Source: Chlorobiales bacterium
GTDB lineage: Bacteria; Bacteroidota; Chlorobiia; Chlorobiales; Chlorobiaceae
Direction of reading: 5' to 3'
Assembly: GCA_022360355.1 (NCBI GenBank)
Contig: JAKSCY010000045.1
Location: 1-7,309, forward strand
Length of the DNA stretch: 7,309 bases
A program made the position numbers and the translations under genes. Position 1 is the first letter of the stretch. Each line of letters opens with the position of its first letter. This document shows, in pieces, positions 7,078-7,309 of the stretch. The notes under the pieces were generated by a model. That model did not search any database. It worked only from the letters and a program-made list of their open reading frames with translations, and was not told where the DNA came from.

Positions 7078-7116
7078 CAGGAACACCGGGGGCGAGCAAT
7101 AATGGAGGTGTTCCTG
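7078..7116. repeat. Perfect 10-bp inverted repeat between ddl and the TPR gene
   Basis: CAGGAACACC (7078-7087) is the exact reverse complement of GGTGTTCCTG (7107-7116), with a 19-nt loop. In the ddl transcript the hairpin would begin about 46 nt after the stop codon. It is not followed by a U-tract on either strand, so it is not a canonical intrinsic terminator. It could be an RNA 3'-end stabiliser, a factor-dependent termination site or a protein-binding site. The repeat itself is certain and its role is not. Confidence 0.6.
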
Positions 7117-7162
7117 CTTGGCCGCGACAATGTGAATCGGGTAACTCACGCTGTAGTTTAGG

Positions 7163-7309
7163 TTATGCAACGGTTTTTTCCAAAGCAAGCCGCAGTAATT
7201 TATCGATAATTTCCATAAAGCTTATACCGGTATTTTCCATAAGCATGGGGTACATGCTTATGCCGGTGAATCCGGGGATCGTGTTGATTTCATTGAAAAT
7301 GATTTTTCC
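7163..7309 (-). CDS. ddl: D-alanine--D-alanine ligase, C-terminal 48 residues (5' part outside window)
   Basis: Reading from the right edge on the minus strand gives 48 codons and a TAA at 7165-7163. The peptide opens with [11 protein letters not shown], the ATP-grasp metal-binding motif of Ddl (EVNTSPGMT in E. coli DdlB), in which the Glu and Asn hold the catalytic magnesium. It continues with [22 protein letters not shown], collinear with the DdlB C-terminus (SLVPMAARQAGMSF). The enzyme joins two D-alanines in the cytoplasm for the peptidoglycan pentapeptide. Only the end of the ATP-grasp domain is present, so the specificity residues for D-Ala versus D-Lac or D-Ser cannot be judged. The gene is upstream of, and on the same strand as, the TPR gene and the pump operon, but the 152-bp spacer with an inverted repeat argues against tight coupling. 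Confidence 0.93.
   Translation of the reverse strand, partial: GKIIFNEINTIPGFTGISMYPMLMENTGISFMEIIDKLLRLALEKTVA

Noticed and set aside
7102..7161. Plus-strand 19-codon frame starting at ATG 7102 in the spacer.
   Set aside because: It is very short, has no ribosome-binding site, and is partly formed by the inverted repeat.
7011..7162. Possible tRNA or known small RNA in the ddl-TPR spacer.
   Set aside because: No cloverleaf, T-loop motif or recognisable RNA family signature was seen beyond the single hairpin.
6967..7188. Minus-strand open frame of 73 codons across the ddl-TPR spacer.
   Set aside because: It overlaps the end of ddl and the start of the TPR gene in another frame and has no recognisable protein character.
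1..7309. CRISPR array, insertion sequence or prophage signs.
   Set aside because: No regularly spaced long repeats, transposase, terminal inverted repeats or integrase were found.

Overview
The window holds one efflux-transporter gene cluster on the minus strand, flanked by the ends of two unrelated genes. Base composition is moderately balanced. Most start codons lack a clear Shine-Dalgarno sequence, and the transporter is built as a separate ATPase plus two permeases. These traits fit the Chlorobiota (green sulfur bacteria) or the neighbouring Bacteroidota. That placement is a judgement from style and not from a marker gene.

Layout, left to right. Positions 1-359 (plus) are the 3' end of a gene that I do not recognise. 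It converges, with 13 bp between stop codons, on the last gene of the minus-strand cluster. Reading the minus strand in transcription order gives: the last 48 codons of D-alanine--D-alanine ligase (7309-7163); a 152-bp spacer with a perfect 10-bp inverted repeat and a palindrome; a small TPR protein (7010-6456); a 123-bp spacer with a possible promoter and an 11-bp-period direct repeat; then five tightly arranged genes. These five are a TolC-type outer-membrane channel (6332-4932), a MacA/HlyD-type periplasmic adaptor (4915-3638), a MacB/LolD-type ABC ATPase (3631-2933) and two paralogous MacB/FtsX-type permeases (2961-1699 and 1608-373). No gene-free stretch exceeds about 150 bp.

The five genes together encode all the parts of a tripartite ATP-driven efflux or export pump. 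The separate ATPase would power the two inner-membrane permeases, probably as a heterodimer. The adaptor would link them to the outer-membrane channel. The substrate cannot be read from the sequence. The TPR gene and ddl lie upstream on the same strand, but nothing ties them to the pump functionally. Most of the window is a well-known system type. The less ordinary points are the LolCDE-like two-permease arrangement inside a MacAB-TolC-like operon, heptad-type A/T-rich repeats just upstream of two start codons, the direct repeat ahead of the pump operon, and the unrecognised convergent gene. I did not find convincing evidence of a wholly new system.
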